The position numbers and the translations under genes are program-made. From Deltaproteobacteria bacterium (GTDB lineage Bacteria; Bdellovibrionota; FAC87; UBA2466), in assembly GCA_013205415.1 (NCBI GenBank), contig JABMMY010000303.1, positions 1 through 15,421 on the forward strand: a stretch of DNA of 15,421 bases. Reading direction: 5' to 3'. Under the pieces are notes generated by a model. It was given only the letters and a program-made list of their open reading frames with translations, was not told the DNA's origin and made no database searches. Positions 6,768 to 13,748 of the stretch are shown one piece after another; position 1 is the stretch's first letter, and each line of letters begins with the position of its first letter.

Positions 6768-8330
6768 TTACCAAGTTGTCGGCTGATAGTCCTTTAAAAA
6801 CTTCCCCCACACATGTTCGCCACTTAATATTCCTGAAAAGAAGGGATCACAAATACGGGCTGCGCCATCTACGATATCCAACGGAGGTTGAAAATCATGA
6901 GCCTCTTGCTTGCGCTGAGAAAGCTGTATGGGATCTTCATCTGTCACCCAACCGGTATCGACAGCATTCATAAAAATTCCGTCTTTAGCATAGTCTGGAG
7001 CTGAAGTGACTGTCATCATATTCAAAGCTGCTTTCGCCATATTAGTGTGCGGGTGTCTATCGGTTTTAGTATAGCGCGTGAACTTTCCCTCCATGGCTGA
7101 AACATTCACGATATGTTTTTTCCAGGTTCGATCACGAAGCATCAAGGGTTTTAGTTTGCTACATAAAATAAAGGGTGCAACCGAATTCACTAACTGCACC
7201 TCTAACATTTCTGGTGTAGGCACATCGGCCAGGGTCATGCGCCAGCTATTCATAGTTCGTAAATCTACCTGCTGAAGATCTTTATCTGTTTTTCCAATTG
7301 GAAATACCTTTAAATCTTCGTGAGATTTATCATCATAATCGTAGGGAATCTGTGAAAGCGCCGCACTCATCTTGAGTCCAATACTATTAGAATGCCATTC
7401 GGACAACCATTGGCTTCCCGAATTTTCTGTTGGCGAAATTAAACTGGTAGAAAAGGCAGACCGACACTGTGAATGACTGCCCAGTAAAGGACGAACATTT
7501 TCTGGTAATTCGGATAGCGTTTTCATCTCAAGATCCATCATGTGTGCATAAAATCCAGGCGGTCTTCTTACTGTTTGAGCTGCATTATTAATCAAAATAT
7601 CGAGCCGATCATATTGCTGATTAATAAATCTGGTAAATAATTCCACGCTTGGGGAATGACGAAGATCTAATCCATGAATTTGAAGTCTCTCTTGCCATAT
7701 TCCAAAGTCATCTTCCTTTGCATAACGAACAGCCGCATCATGTGGAAACCTAGTAGTCACAATAACCCTAGCACCCGCTCGTAACATCATAAGGGCAGCT
7801 TGATAACCGATCTTAAGTCTAGATCCAGTAATAATTGCCACCTGTCCTTTGAGTGACGCAGTCTGAAATCGCTTCGAATAATTTAACTCTCCACAGTTGG
7901 GGCACAGGGCATCGTAAAAAAAATGTAACTTATGAAAAGAGACTTTGCATGCGTAACAGTGTCGGGGCGTCTCTAGAATTCTTTCCTCTTCATGTAGTCT
8001 ATTATTAGTTATTTGTTTAGGAGCCTCAAAAACCGCTTTTTCTCTAGCTCTACGGATCTCTGTTTTCGCACGCGTCATTCGATCGGAGGTCTGTTGTTTT
8101 TGTTTTTTAATCTTTTGATACCGCTTGGTAAGCTTCATCATCTCTAATCGATCGGGGCGAGAAATTCTTCCTGCGGCAATAAGAAAGGCCTTTCGTTCCT
8201 CCTTGGAGAGATTGGCTAGGACGGTTCGATCTTTTAAGACCTCCTCCAAGATTCCAGTAATGCGTTTTACCTCTTCTGCAAGAAGACGGCTTTTTGGAAA
8301 TAAAATGTCTTTTTCGGGAGGGACCGTCAT
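6768..8330 (-). CDS. SDR-family oxidoreductase with N-terminal zinc ribbon
   Basis: 520 residues, about twice the usual SDR length. Residues 1-115 are charged and helical, probably coiled coil in part. Residues 125-146 form a zinc ribbon (CYAC...CPNC: C125, C128, C143, C146). From 163 an SDR Rossmann fold follows: VAIITGSRLKIGYQAA (TGxxxxIG cofactor loop 168-175), TTRFPHD, LDLR, and LINNAA (247-251). About 125 residues are inserted between NNAA and the VNSVAPFIL helix, where ordinary SDRs have about 30. The active-site segment reads NVSAMEGKF...HTNMAKAALNMMT: Ser411 and Lys433 are present, but the usual Tyr of YxxxK is Thr429; Tyr420 lies nearby. VDTGWVTDE then matches the SDR post-active-site loop. 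NAD(P) use is likely, the substrate unknown. It starts 17 bases after the ArsC/Spx-like gene with AGGG 10 bases before its ATG, so they form an operon. Confidence 0.85.
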   Translation of the reverse strand: MTVPPEKDILFPKSRLLAEEVKRITGILEEVLKDRTVLANLSKEERKAFLIAAGRISRPDRLEMMKLTKRYQKIKKQKQQTSDRMTRAKTEIRRAREKAVFEAPKQITNNRLHEEERILETPRHCYACKVSFHKLHFFYDALCPNCGELNYSKRFQTASLKGQVAIITGSRLKIGYQAALMMLRAGARVIVTTRFPHDAAVRYAKEDDFGIWQERLQIHGLDLRHSPSVELFTRFINQQYDRLDILINNAAQTVRRPPGFYAHMMDLEMKTLSELPENVRPLLGSHSQCRSAFSTSLISPTENSGSQWLSEWHSNSIGLKMSAALSQIPYDYDDKSHEDLKVFPIGKTDKDLQQVDLRTMNSWRMTLADVPTPEMLEVQLVNSVAPFILCSKLKPLMLRDRTWKKHIVNVSAMEGKFTRYTKTDRHPHTNMAKAALNMMTVTSAPDYAKDGIFMNAVDTGWVTDEDPIQLSQRKQEAHDFQPPLDIVDGAARICDPFFSGILSGEHVWGKFLKDYQPTTW

Positions 8331-8347
8331 ATCAAAAACACCCTAAC

Positions 8348-8704
8348 CTACTTTAGCTTCAGGGCCCAAATTTTAGGTTCAAAACCGACCATTCCACCCT
8401 CTTTAAAGAAAATAAAGGGACGTTTCACAAGGCGACCATTCTTAGCCAGCATGTCCAGAGCCTCCTCTTCGGTCATCGTTTTTATTTTTTCGGTTAGATT
8501 CATCTCGTGATAGATCCTTCCTGCCGTATTAAAAAGGAATTTGAAGTGACCTAAATACCCTATCATTTTCTTTAGTTCCCCCTTTGTGGGTGGAGTTTTA
8601 AAAATATCAACGCGGTCAACTGCATAATTATGATTCAAAAGAAATTTCAGAGCCTTTTTACAGGTGCTACAGTTTTTAGCTTCATAGATTTTAATTACGT
8701 TCAT
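8348..8704 (-). CDS. ArsC/Spx/YffB-family thioredoxin-fold protein
   Basis: 118 residues, the usual length of the ArsC/Spx family. It starts with a beta strand (VIKIYEAKNC) and a redox-type CSTC motif (C12, C15) in place of the single Cys of true arsenate reductases, followed by KKALKFL. FNTAGRIYHEMNL and VKRPFIFF (R95-P96, the cis-Pro region) are family hallmarks. The family includes arsenate reductase ArsC, the RNA-polymerase-binding regulator Spx and YffB-type proteins; the CxxC and length fit Spx/YffB as well as ArsC, and no arsenic genes are near, so arsenate reduction is not claimed. I prefer ATG 8704 with AGAGTG upstream; a GTG at 8713 adds three residues. First gene of the operon with the zinc-ribbon SDR. 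Confidence 0.85.
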   Translation of the reverse strand: MNVIKIYEAKNCSTCKKALKFLLNHNYAVDRVDIFKTPPTKGELKKMIGYLGHFKFLFNTAGRIYHEMNLTEKIKTMTEEEALDMLAKNGRLVKRPFIFFKEGGMVGFEPKIWALKLK

Positions 8705-8713
8705 AAAAATCAC

Positions 8714-8876
8714 TCTACCTAGAAAATATAAATTCTCGCAAGCGGAATACGTTTATCTACTCACTTTTTTAAAAAAGGGGGCCCTGTAATTCGTGCTTAT
8801 AGGTGGCGCTTCAAAATTCACCCTTCCCGACTTAAAGTATATTTTCAATTGAAAAATAGTTCTGTAAAGTATCCTC
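8714..8876. promoter_or_regulatory. Divergent promoter region, ArsC/Spx-like gene and DUF4442 gene
   Basis: 163 bases between divergently transcribed genes. On the plus strand TTCACC and TATATT, 15 bases apart (about 8816-8842), could be a weak promoter for the thioesterase-like gene, but the spacing is short. A symmetric CTTTTTTAAAAAAG lies at about 8764-8777. No clear operator or terminator. Confidence 0.3.
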
Positions 8877-9332
8877 ATGGTTTTAGAGTATTGGAAAAAG
8901 TTTTCACGTTATCCAGGTGGACGATTAGTGTTTGGTTGGCTCTTAGGGTTTTTTATCCCCTATTCTGGGTCTATCACTCCAGAAATTCTAGAATTGGAGG
9001 AGGGCTATGCCAAAATATTAATAAGAGACCGTAAGCGTCTTAGAAATCACCTAAAATCTATCCATGCAGCCGCTTTAATGAATTTCGCCGAGCTGACCAG
9101 TGGACTCGCCTTTATTTCCGGACTGCAGAATCATATGCAAGGAATTGTCACTCACTTTGAAGTAGATTATTTAAAAAAAGCTCGAGGAGATTTGACGGCG
9201 GACTGTCGTTCTGAGTTTATAGGCGTCTCAACCGAACAAGAATGTAAGGTTGAGGCTATCATTCGTGACAGCAAAGATGACATTGTGGCACGCGGTAGAG
9301 CTACCTGGTTAGTTCGTCCCAAAAAAGTATGA
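8877..9332 (+). CDS. DUF4442-family hotdog-fold protein (thioesterase-like)
   Basis: 151 residues. The central stretch NHLKSIHAAALMNFAELTSGLA matches the hotdog helix of DUF4442/PaaI-like acyl-CoA thioesterases: conserved N57/H63 and acidic E72 in the position of the catalytic residue. It is followed by the long beta strands of the fold (IVTHFEVDYLKKARGDLTADC, ECKVEAIIRDSKDDIVARGRATWLV). Likely cytosolic, acting on an acyl-CoA or acyl-ACP. The ribosome binding site is poor. Its TGA overlaps the ATG of the flavoprotein gene (ATGA at 9329-9332), so the two products are probably made together and may act on the same acyl or lipid substrate. Substrate not known. Confidence 0.82.
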   Translation: MVLEYWKKFSRYPGGRLVFGWLLGFFIPYSGSITPEILELEEGYAKILIRDRKRLRNHLKSIHAAALMNFAELTSGLAFISGLQNHMQGIVTHFEVDYLKKARGDLTADCRSEFIGVSTEQECKVEAIIRDSKDDIVARGRATWLVRPKKV

Positions 9333-10315
9333 TCTCCTTAAAAACAAAATTCACCGAGCAGGCAAAGGTTCAATACCCTATCATTTGTGGTGCCATGTAT
9401 CCGTGTAGCAATCCTGAACTTGTCGCGGCCGTTTCTGAAGCTGGTGGATTGGGAATTGTTCAGCCCTTATCTCTCGTCTATGTTCACCGGTATGAATTCA
9501 AAAAAGGATTAGCACGCATAAGAGAGCTCACTAAAAAACCTTTTGGCATGAATGTTATCGTAGAAAAAAATGCTAAAATTTATGAGGATAGAATGAAAAG
9601 GTGGGTGGATGAATCTATCGAAGCGGGGTGTCGGTTCTTTGTCACCGCACTTGGTAATCCCAATTGGGTTATTGAGAAGGTGAAATCGGTAGGGGGTTTT
9701 GTTTATCATGACGTCACCGAAAAAAAATGGGCGTTAAAGGCGGTAGAGGCTGGGGTCGATGGACTTATTTGTGTGAATCAGAGAGCTGGAGGTCACGCGG
9801 GAACTCGATCGGCTAAAGAGCTCTATTTAGAACTTAGCTCCTTTAATCTACCCTTAATTTGTGCGGGGGGTATTGGAGGAGAGGTTGATTTTGTAGATGT
9901 CATGAAAATGAATTATGCTGGAGTCCAATTAGGAACTAGATTTATTGCGACGATAGAATGTAATTCTCATGTCGATTATAAAAACGCTATTGTCGCAGCC
10001 GATGAAGAGGATATTGTAAAGACGGAAAGGGTTACAGGGGTTCCTCTGGCAGTCATTCGCACGCCCTATGTGGATAGGGTAGGTTTAAAGGTAGGCCCCA
10101 TCTCAAAACTTTTTTTCAAAAACCGGCATACGAAACATTGGATCCGACTCTTTTATAATTTGCGAGCTGTGGTAGCTATGAAAAAGACCGCTATCAAAGG
10201 GGTATCAACTAAGGACTATTACCAGGCGGGTAAAAGTGTCCACTCGATTGAGAAAATTGAGTCTGTAAAGGCTATTATGGATAGGTTTATAGATTGCTCT
10301 CAGAAGAATGAGTGA
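9329..10315 (+). CDS. Nitronate monooxygenase / FabK-like FMN flavoprotein
   Basis: 328 residues with the 2-nitropropane dioxygenase TIM-barrel pattern: PIICGAMYPCSNPELVAAVSEAGGLGIV at the N-terminus, GMNVIVEK, the GGHAG loop (154-158) with the catalytic-base His156, CAGGIG (178-183) and GVQLGTRFIA for FMN phosphate binding. Members are nitronate monooxygenases (oxidising alkyl nitronates with FMN and O2) or FabK-type enoyl-ACP reductases; the sequence alone does not separate them, though coupling to a thioesterase-like gene points to acyl or lipid metabolism. The start overlaps the DUF4442 stop by the ATGA arrangement. It ends 13 bases from the oppositely oriented exbD-like gene with no terminator between them. 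Confidence 0.88.
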   Translation: MISLKTKFTEQAKVQYPIICGAMYPCSNPELVAAVSEAGGLGIVQPLSLVYVHRYEFKKGLARIRELTKKPFGMNVIVEKNAKIYEDRMKRWVDESIEAGCRFFVTALGNPNWVIEKVKSVGGFVYHDVTEKKWALKAVEAGVDGLICVNQRAGGHAGTRSAKELYLELSSFNLPLICAGGIGGEVDFVDVMKMNYAGVQLGTRFIATIECNSHVDYKNAIVAADEEDIVKTERVTGVPLAVIRTPYVDRVGLKVGPISKLFFKNRHTKHWIRLFYNLRAVVAMKKTAIKGVSTKDYYQAGKSVHSIEKIESVKAIMDRFIDCSQKNE

Positions 10316-10328
10316 TCATTATTCAAGA

Positions 10329-10883
10329 TTAACTTTCGTCCTTCTTTAATACCGCAAGCTTTAGAGTTACAAAGTCGGATAACTGAGCTGTATAAAGAAT
10401 TTTTTTCAACATGCTAAATTGAAGTGACTTATCGGCCTGCATAATAATTATTCCAGCAAAAGATTTTTTATCCACATCATTCTGGACGACACTTCTGTCC
10501 TTTAGTTTTTTAAGCTTAAGGGCAAGTGGTTTGATAAGAAGGCCCTGTACCAAATCTTGCTTAGCAATATCGCCATTTACAAGATCAAGTACCTTTTCTT
10601 GATCGACCAAAACTGCTTTTTGTGTAACTACCATCTGAAGTGCATTAACCGGTGGGTTAACAGAACTAGAGTAAGGGAGACTAATATCTTTTCCAATATT
10701 AAAGTCCGATTGAATTTGGGAATAGTTTTTCATTAAGAAAAATAGAATCGCCATGAGAATATCCAACATGCTTGCTAGCATGAGGCCTGTGCTCATGTGA
10801 GTTCGACTACGAGATTTTTTTGTATATTTTCCGCCGTGATGTGAGCCCGCGCTCGAACCACCACCGCCGCCGCCGCCACCCAT
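10329..10883 (-). CDS. ExbD/TolR-like biopolymer transport protein (second copy)
   Basis: 184 residues: cytoplasmic N-terminus, one membrane helix (about 33-52, GLMLASMLDILMAILFFLM) carrying the conserved Asp41 needed for proton-driven motion in ExbD/TolR, and a periplasmic C-terminal domain (residues 55-184) ending LAVLKKDES. The N-terminus is odd: MG followed by seven more Gly, then Ser, His and basic residues (KYTKKSRSRTH). Its start overlaps the stop of the first ExbD-like gene (TAATG, sharing base 10883), so they are translationally coupled and probably heterodimerise. Last gene of the tolQ-exbD-exbD operon; no TonB, TolA or Pal partner follows. AglS- or TolR-like roles fit. Confidence 0.85.
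   Translation of the reverse strand: MGGGGGGGGSSAGSHHGGKYTKKSRSRTHMSTGLMLASMLDILMAILFFLMKNYSQIQSDFNIGKDISLPYSSSVNPPVNALQMVVTQKAVLVDQEKVLDLVNGDIAKQDLVQGLLIKPLALKLKKLKDRSVVQNDVDKKSFAGIIIMQADKSLQFSMLKKILYTAQLSDFVTLKLAVLKKDES
10855..10883 (-). repeat. GGN glycine-codon repeat at the start of the second ExbD-like gene
   Basis: Eight consecutive Gly codons (GGT GGC GGC GGC GGC GGT GGT GGT) right after the ATG, strongly GC-rich against an AT-rich background. Expansion or contraction would stay in frame. Confidence 0.75.
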
Positions 10884-11425
10884 TATACGCCTCCAATACT
10901 AACTTCTGAGAAGAGCCGATTAAATTGTTGGCTTTCCGGTTTGTTTGCAATTTCTGGTGAAAGAGCCTGATACCCAGTATCCCCTTTATAAAGCTCTCTT
11001 GAGGCGTCCATCGCTCCAATCATTACCTCATAAGAGGTATCGTCGGAGGGCATCAGAGTGAGCTCTTTAGAACTAGGCCGTTTTGTTTTCAGTCCAACTA
11101 AATACTTATGCAGGTCTTCATAAGGATAACCTTTAGGCCCGATGGTGAAACTTTTCTCGGCCGCACTATCGCTCTTAACTTGGAAGCCCTTAGAGGTAAT
11201 AAATATCGAAACCTCCATTTTTGCTTCGTCATTCTTAGCCTGCTTAACCTCTTCTGCGGTGGAGGCCACTTTAGGAAGAGGAGCATCGATCATAACGACG
11301 GGAAGTATGCTGGCAAACATCATCAGAAAGAACATCAAACAGGTGATCATATCGATCAATGGAGTGAGGTTCAGACTGTCGTCTGGCCGACTTCGGTGTG
11401 TTCTATCACTAGGCTTCTTTGCCAT
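10883..11425 (-). CDS. ExbD/TolR-like biopolymer transport protein (first copy)
   Basis: 180 residues: basic cytoplasmic N-terminus (MAKKPSDRTHRSRPDDS), membrane helix LNLTPLIDMITCLMFFLMMFA with the conserved Asp25, and a periplasmic domain with an ExbD-type alpha/beta pattern (EVSIFITSKGFQV, ELTLMPSDDTSYEVMIGAMDASRELY). This helix is the closer match to the family consensus (TPLIDM) of the two ExbD-like proteins. It sits 19 bases downstream of the TolQ/ExbB-like gene and overlaps the second ExbD-like gene by one base. Together they form the stator-like proton channel module that uses the proton motive force to drive an envelope or motility machine. Confidence 0.88.
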   Translation of the reverse strand: MAKKPSDRTHRSRPDDSLNLTPLIDMITCLMFFLMMFASILPVVMIDAPLPKVASTAEEVKQAKNDEAKMEVSIFITSKGFQVKSDSAAEKSFTIGPKGYPYEDLHKYLVGLKTKRPSSKELTLMPSDDTSYEVMIGAMDASRELYKGDTGYQALSPEIANKPESQQFNRLFSEVSIGGV

Positions 11426-11444
11426 GATTTAACCCTTAATAAAT

Positions 11445-12140
11445 TTATTCTTTTTCATCTGCAGCATCGTCATCATTTGAAGCTACCGCAGAGGAACTTC
11501 CCATTTTTTGAGAAGCACTTAGTAAATTAATGAGCTTCACTGAGTATTGGTCGATATCGGAAATAATGGAATTAATTTTAGATTGTAATACCGCACTCAC
11601 AAACAGAGTGGGAATCGCAACCATAATTCCAAGAGCTGTGGTATGCATGGCTACTGCAATAGCATTTTGTAAAAATTGCTGTCTCTGCACAGCATCTACA
11701 GCTTGAGAGCCACCTTTAAAACCCATGATTAAACCAATGATAGTTCCAAAGAGTCCAATCAGTGTGGCTAAGTTAGCAAGGGTGGGAAGGTAAAGAGCCC
11801 TTGCCTCTAATTTAGGAATCACCTCAAGGGTGGCCTCATCAATTGCATTTTGAATATCTTGAGTTGAATCTTTAGCTCTAGAGAGACCGGCCTTTAAAAC
11901 CTTAGGTAAAAGTGCCGAGCTTTTACTATTACATAAACTGATCGCTCGATCGATATTATCACTCAAAATATATTTTTTAAGCTTTGCCATAAAGGCTCTA
12001 GAGTTGACCGAATATTCGATTTGTATTCGAATCCATCGCTCAATGGCAATTCCCGCAGCCCCAATGCCCACAAAAATTACCAACCAACTTGGCCAGCCGC
12101 CCTCTTTAATAAACGATGCAAGTTCTGTTACTTCACCCAT
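11445..12140 (-). CDS. TolQ/ExbB/MotA-family proton channel protein
   Basis: 231 residues with three membrane helices: about 18-36 (SWLVIFVGIGAAGIAIERW), 118-140 (LPTLANLATLIGLFGTIIGLI) and 161-185 (IAVAMHTTALGIMVAIPTLF). Residues 40-115 form the cytoplasmic helical domain and 205-231 an acidic tail. T133 (GTIIGL) and T168 (TTALG) match conserved channel threonines of ExbB/TolQ. The acidic residue found five positions before the second Thr in ExbB (E176) is Val163 here. AGAGGAG lies 9 bases before the ATG. It heads the operon with the two ExbD-like genes. In Myxococcus gliding the AglR-AglQ-AglS trio has this same composition (one TolQ-like, two TolR-like); this is a suggestion for function here, since no glide machinery genes are adjacent. 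Confidence 0.88.
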   Translation of the reverse strand: MGEVTELASFIKEGGWPSWLVIFVGIGAAGIAIERWIRIQIEYSVNSRAFMAKLKKYILSDNIDRAISLCNSKSSALLPKVLKAGLSRAKDSTQDIQNAIDEATLEVIPKLEARALYLPTLANLATLIGLFGTIIGLIMGFKGGSQAVDAVQRQQFLQNAIAVAMHTTALGIMVAIPTLFVSAVLQSKINSIISDIDQYSVKLINLLSASQKMGSSSAVASNDDDAADEKE

Positions 12141-12331
12141 GGTAAGACTCCTCTATTTTCTGATGTAAAAAACCTTTCGAAACCCGGTAGAAATGCCTAA
12201 TCACACTTCATCACTCCTACTTATCGGAATTACGAAATAATGTTTGAGTTAGAAAAATAAATAACTAAATAATTGTCCATGTCGCGTTGTTTAAATGACT
12301 CTGTATGACAACACTACACGGCCAAACCTTT
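12141..12331. promoter_or_regulatory. Intergenic region upstream of the TolQ-ExbD operon
   Basis: 191 AT-rich bases between the beta-barrel gene stop and the tolQ-like start, both on the minus strand. It should contain the operon promoter. I see no convincing -35/-10 pair, no terminator hairpin with a T run, and no small gene with a good start. Confidence 0.3.
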
Positions 12332-13108
12332 TTAAAACAAAAAGAATATTCCACTCGCATAGCGTAAAGACCAAACATTAGACTGGAATTGGATCTTGGG
12401 ACGATTTTCAGGGCTTCCACCTGGGTCTATGGTTCTTTCTGGTAAATTCATATAATAGGCGGAGGCCTCAACTCTGAGTCCCGCTTTGGGCGCAAAGAAA
12501 AATTCGATTCCAGCTGCTCCATGACCACAAGCGACCGTTTTGTTTTCCTCTTCTGAATAAATTGATGAATTGCCATTAGTAACAATGGCCGCCCCTTCAG
12601 TAAAACCTTTTCTATGCACATAGGCCATTCCTATTCCCAAGCTAATATAGGGCACAATATCGTCTTGAGAAAGTCGATAACGCACACCCGCTATTGCGGG
12701 AGTTGCATCCAATTCAAAGTGATGAAATACGGGCGTCTTGGGATCGATAGGCTTGTCATTCTGTTTACGGCTTTCATAGGAATACTTTCCAACATTTGCG
12801 TAAATAGCCCAATGGTACCCAAGAGAAAACCACAGTGAGGCCTCCACATTAAAGAAGGTCGAATAGTTAAGCGGAGAGAAAGTTAAAGAGCTGTCTTGGG
12901 CGCTTTTAGCGACTGAGGTGATGGGAAGTAAGGTAGACAGTAGAAGATCAAAACCAAAATCGTTCCTATTTCCTTCGTTTTCAGTAAACTTTTCTCGTCG
13001 ATAGGATCCAAAAAGACCTTTGAAATCTTTTTTTGCAGCCAAGGCTTCAAACTCAAATCCAAAGGAAAGAACCAATAAGATAAAAAAGTACCCTTGATGT
13101 CTCTTCAC
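12332..13108 (-). CDS. Outer-membrane beta-barrel protein (exported, GTG start)
   Basis: 258 residues: a signal peptide (hydrophobic stretch FFILLVLSFGFEFEALA) and then alternating beta-strand segments typical of an 8-10-strand OmpA/OmpW-like barrel (SLWFSLGYHWAIYANVGKYSYES, PAIAGVRYRLSQDDIVPYISLGIGMAYV, AAGIEFFFAPKAGLRVEASAYYM). It ends in a C-terminal aromatic (SGIFFLF), the BAM-targeting signature of outer-membrane proteins. Start is GTG 13108: AGGAG lies 7 bases upstream and no ATG fits. No named family recognised; a passive pore, adhesin or structural role all fit. It diverges from the MauE-like gene and is upstream of, but separated from, the TolQ-ExbD operon. Confidence 0.8.
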   Translation of the reverse strand: MKRHQGYFFILLVLSFGFEFEALAAKKDFKGLFGSYRREKFTENEGNRNDFGFDLLLSTLLPITSVAKSAQDSSLTFSPLNYSTFFNVEASLWFSLGYHWAIYANVGKYSYESRKQNDKPIDPKTPVFHHFELDATPAIAGVRYRLSQDDIVPYISLGIGMAYVHRKGFTEGAAIVTNGNSSIYSEEENKTVACGHGAAGIEFFFAPKAGLRVEASAYYMNLPERTIDPGGSPENRPKIQFQSNVWSLRYASGIFFLF

Positions 13109-13115
13109 TGATGCA

Positions 13116-13120
13116 CTCCT
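13116..13120 (-). promoter_or_regulatory. Shine-Dalgarno site fixing the GTG start of the beta-barrel gene
   Basis: AGGAG on the minus strand, 7 bases ahead of GTG 13108. It decides the start because there is no ATG in the signal-peptide region. Confidence 0.7.
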
Positions 13121-13223
13121 AATATTAGCAATCCTTTAAGTTAATTATAGGTAATCCGAAGAGAATAAACCAGAGCGATAACAAAAAACGATAAAGTTCC
13201 CCTTAGTTCTCTAAAAATAAAAG

Positions 13224-13691
13224 ATGAAAACAATTTCTTTATATTTATTGCGGTGGGCGTTAGGACTACTATTTATTGCAACTGCGGTAGGAAAACTACT
13301 AGATAATAGAGGGTTTGCAGCTATTTTGCAGACCTATCAACTTTTTCCTACCTTAATTTTATTACCTTTGGGATTACTTTTATCTTTAAGTGAATTAATT
13401 TTGGGCATCGAATTAATTAGACAACCCAAACCTTTTTGGCCTAGTTGGGGAATTTTTTTTTTGAACTTGGGATATGCTGTGTTAGCCGCGGTGACTAATT
13501 TAAGAGGACTCAACCTTAATAACTGTGGCTGTTTTGGAGTTTTTTGGGCTAGGCCCATGACCTGGAATACCGTGACAGAGGATATCATTTTGACCGCCGT
13601 TTCTTTCGCCTTCTGCATCCTGTTGTCGCATAAAACGAAGGAACCTTACTTTTCTAAAGGTTATCCCAATGAAATAAAAAGACCCATTTAG
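13224..13691 (+). CDS. MauE/DoxX-like membrane protein
   Basis: 155 residues, about four membrane helices (about 6-24, 42-64, 74-92, 118-136). The N-terminal pattern LRWALGLLFIATAVGKLLD and the LNNCGCFG motif (C101 and C103) before the last helix are typical of MauE/DoxX-family proteins, in which this Cys pair is associated with redox or disulphide chemistry during maturation of partner proteins. No other mau genes are nearby, so a methylamine role is not implied. No strong ribosome binding site (AAAATAAAAG before the ATG). It precedes the globin-like gene by 57 bases on the same strand and could be co-transcribed. Confidence 0.78.
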   Translation: MKTISLYLLRWALGLLFIATAVGKLLDNRGFAAILQTYQLFPTLILLPLGLLLSLSELILGIELIRQPKPFWPSWGIFFLNLGYAVLAAVTNLRGLNLNNCGCFGVFWARPMTWNTVTEDIILTAVSFAFCILLSHKTKEPYFSKGYPNEIKRPI

Positions 13692-13748
13692 TTTTAGCGT
13701 AACCCTTCCGATAATAGGGCTAGAGAAGTTTAATAGGAGGCTAGGATA

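Noticed and set aside
6575..6973. 132-codon plus-strand frame
   Set aside because: It lies opposite the lysine-rich small gene and the SDR 3' end; its Leu/Phe-rich start is the antisense of lysine and proline codons.
8348..8704. Calling the ArsC-like gene an arsenate reductase
   Set aside because: It has a CxxC motif shared with Spx and YffB proteins, and no arsenic genes are near.
11108..11530. Plus-strand frames opposite the first ExbD-like gene
   Set aside because: Antisense to a gene with clear family motifs; no start signal.
13692..13748. Inverted repeat CCCT...AGGG before the globin-like gene
   Set aside because: Four base pairs, no T run; not a supported terminator or attenuator.
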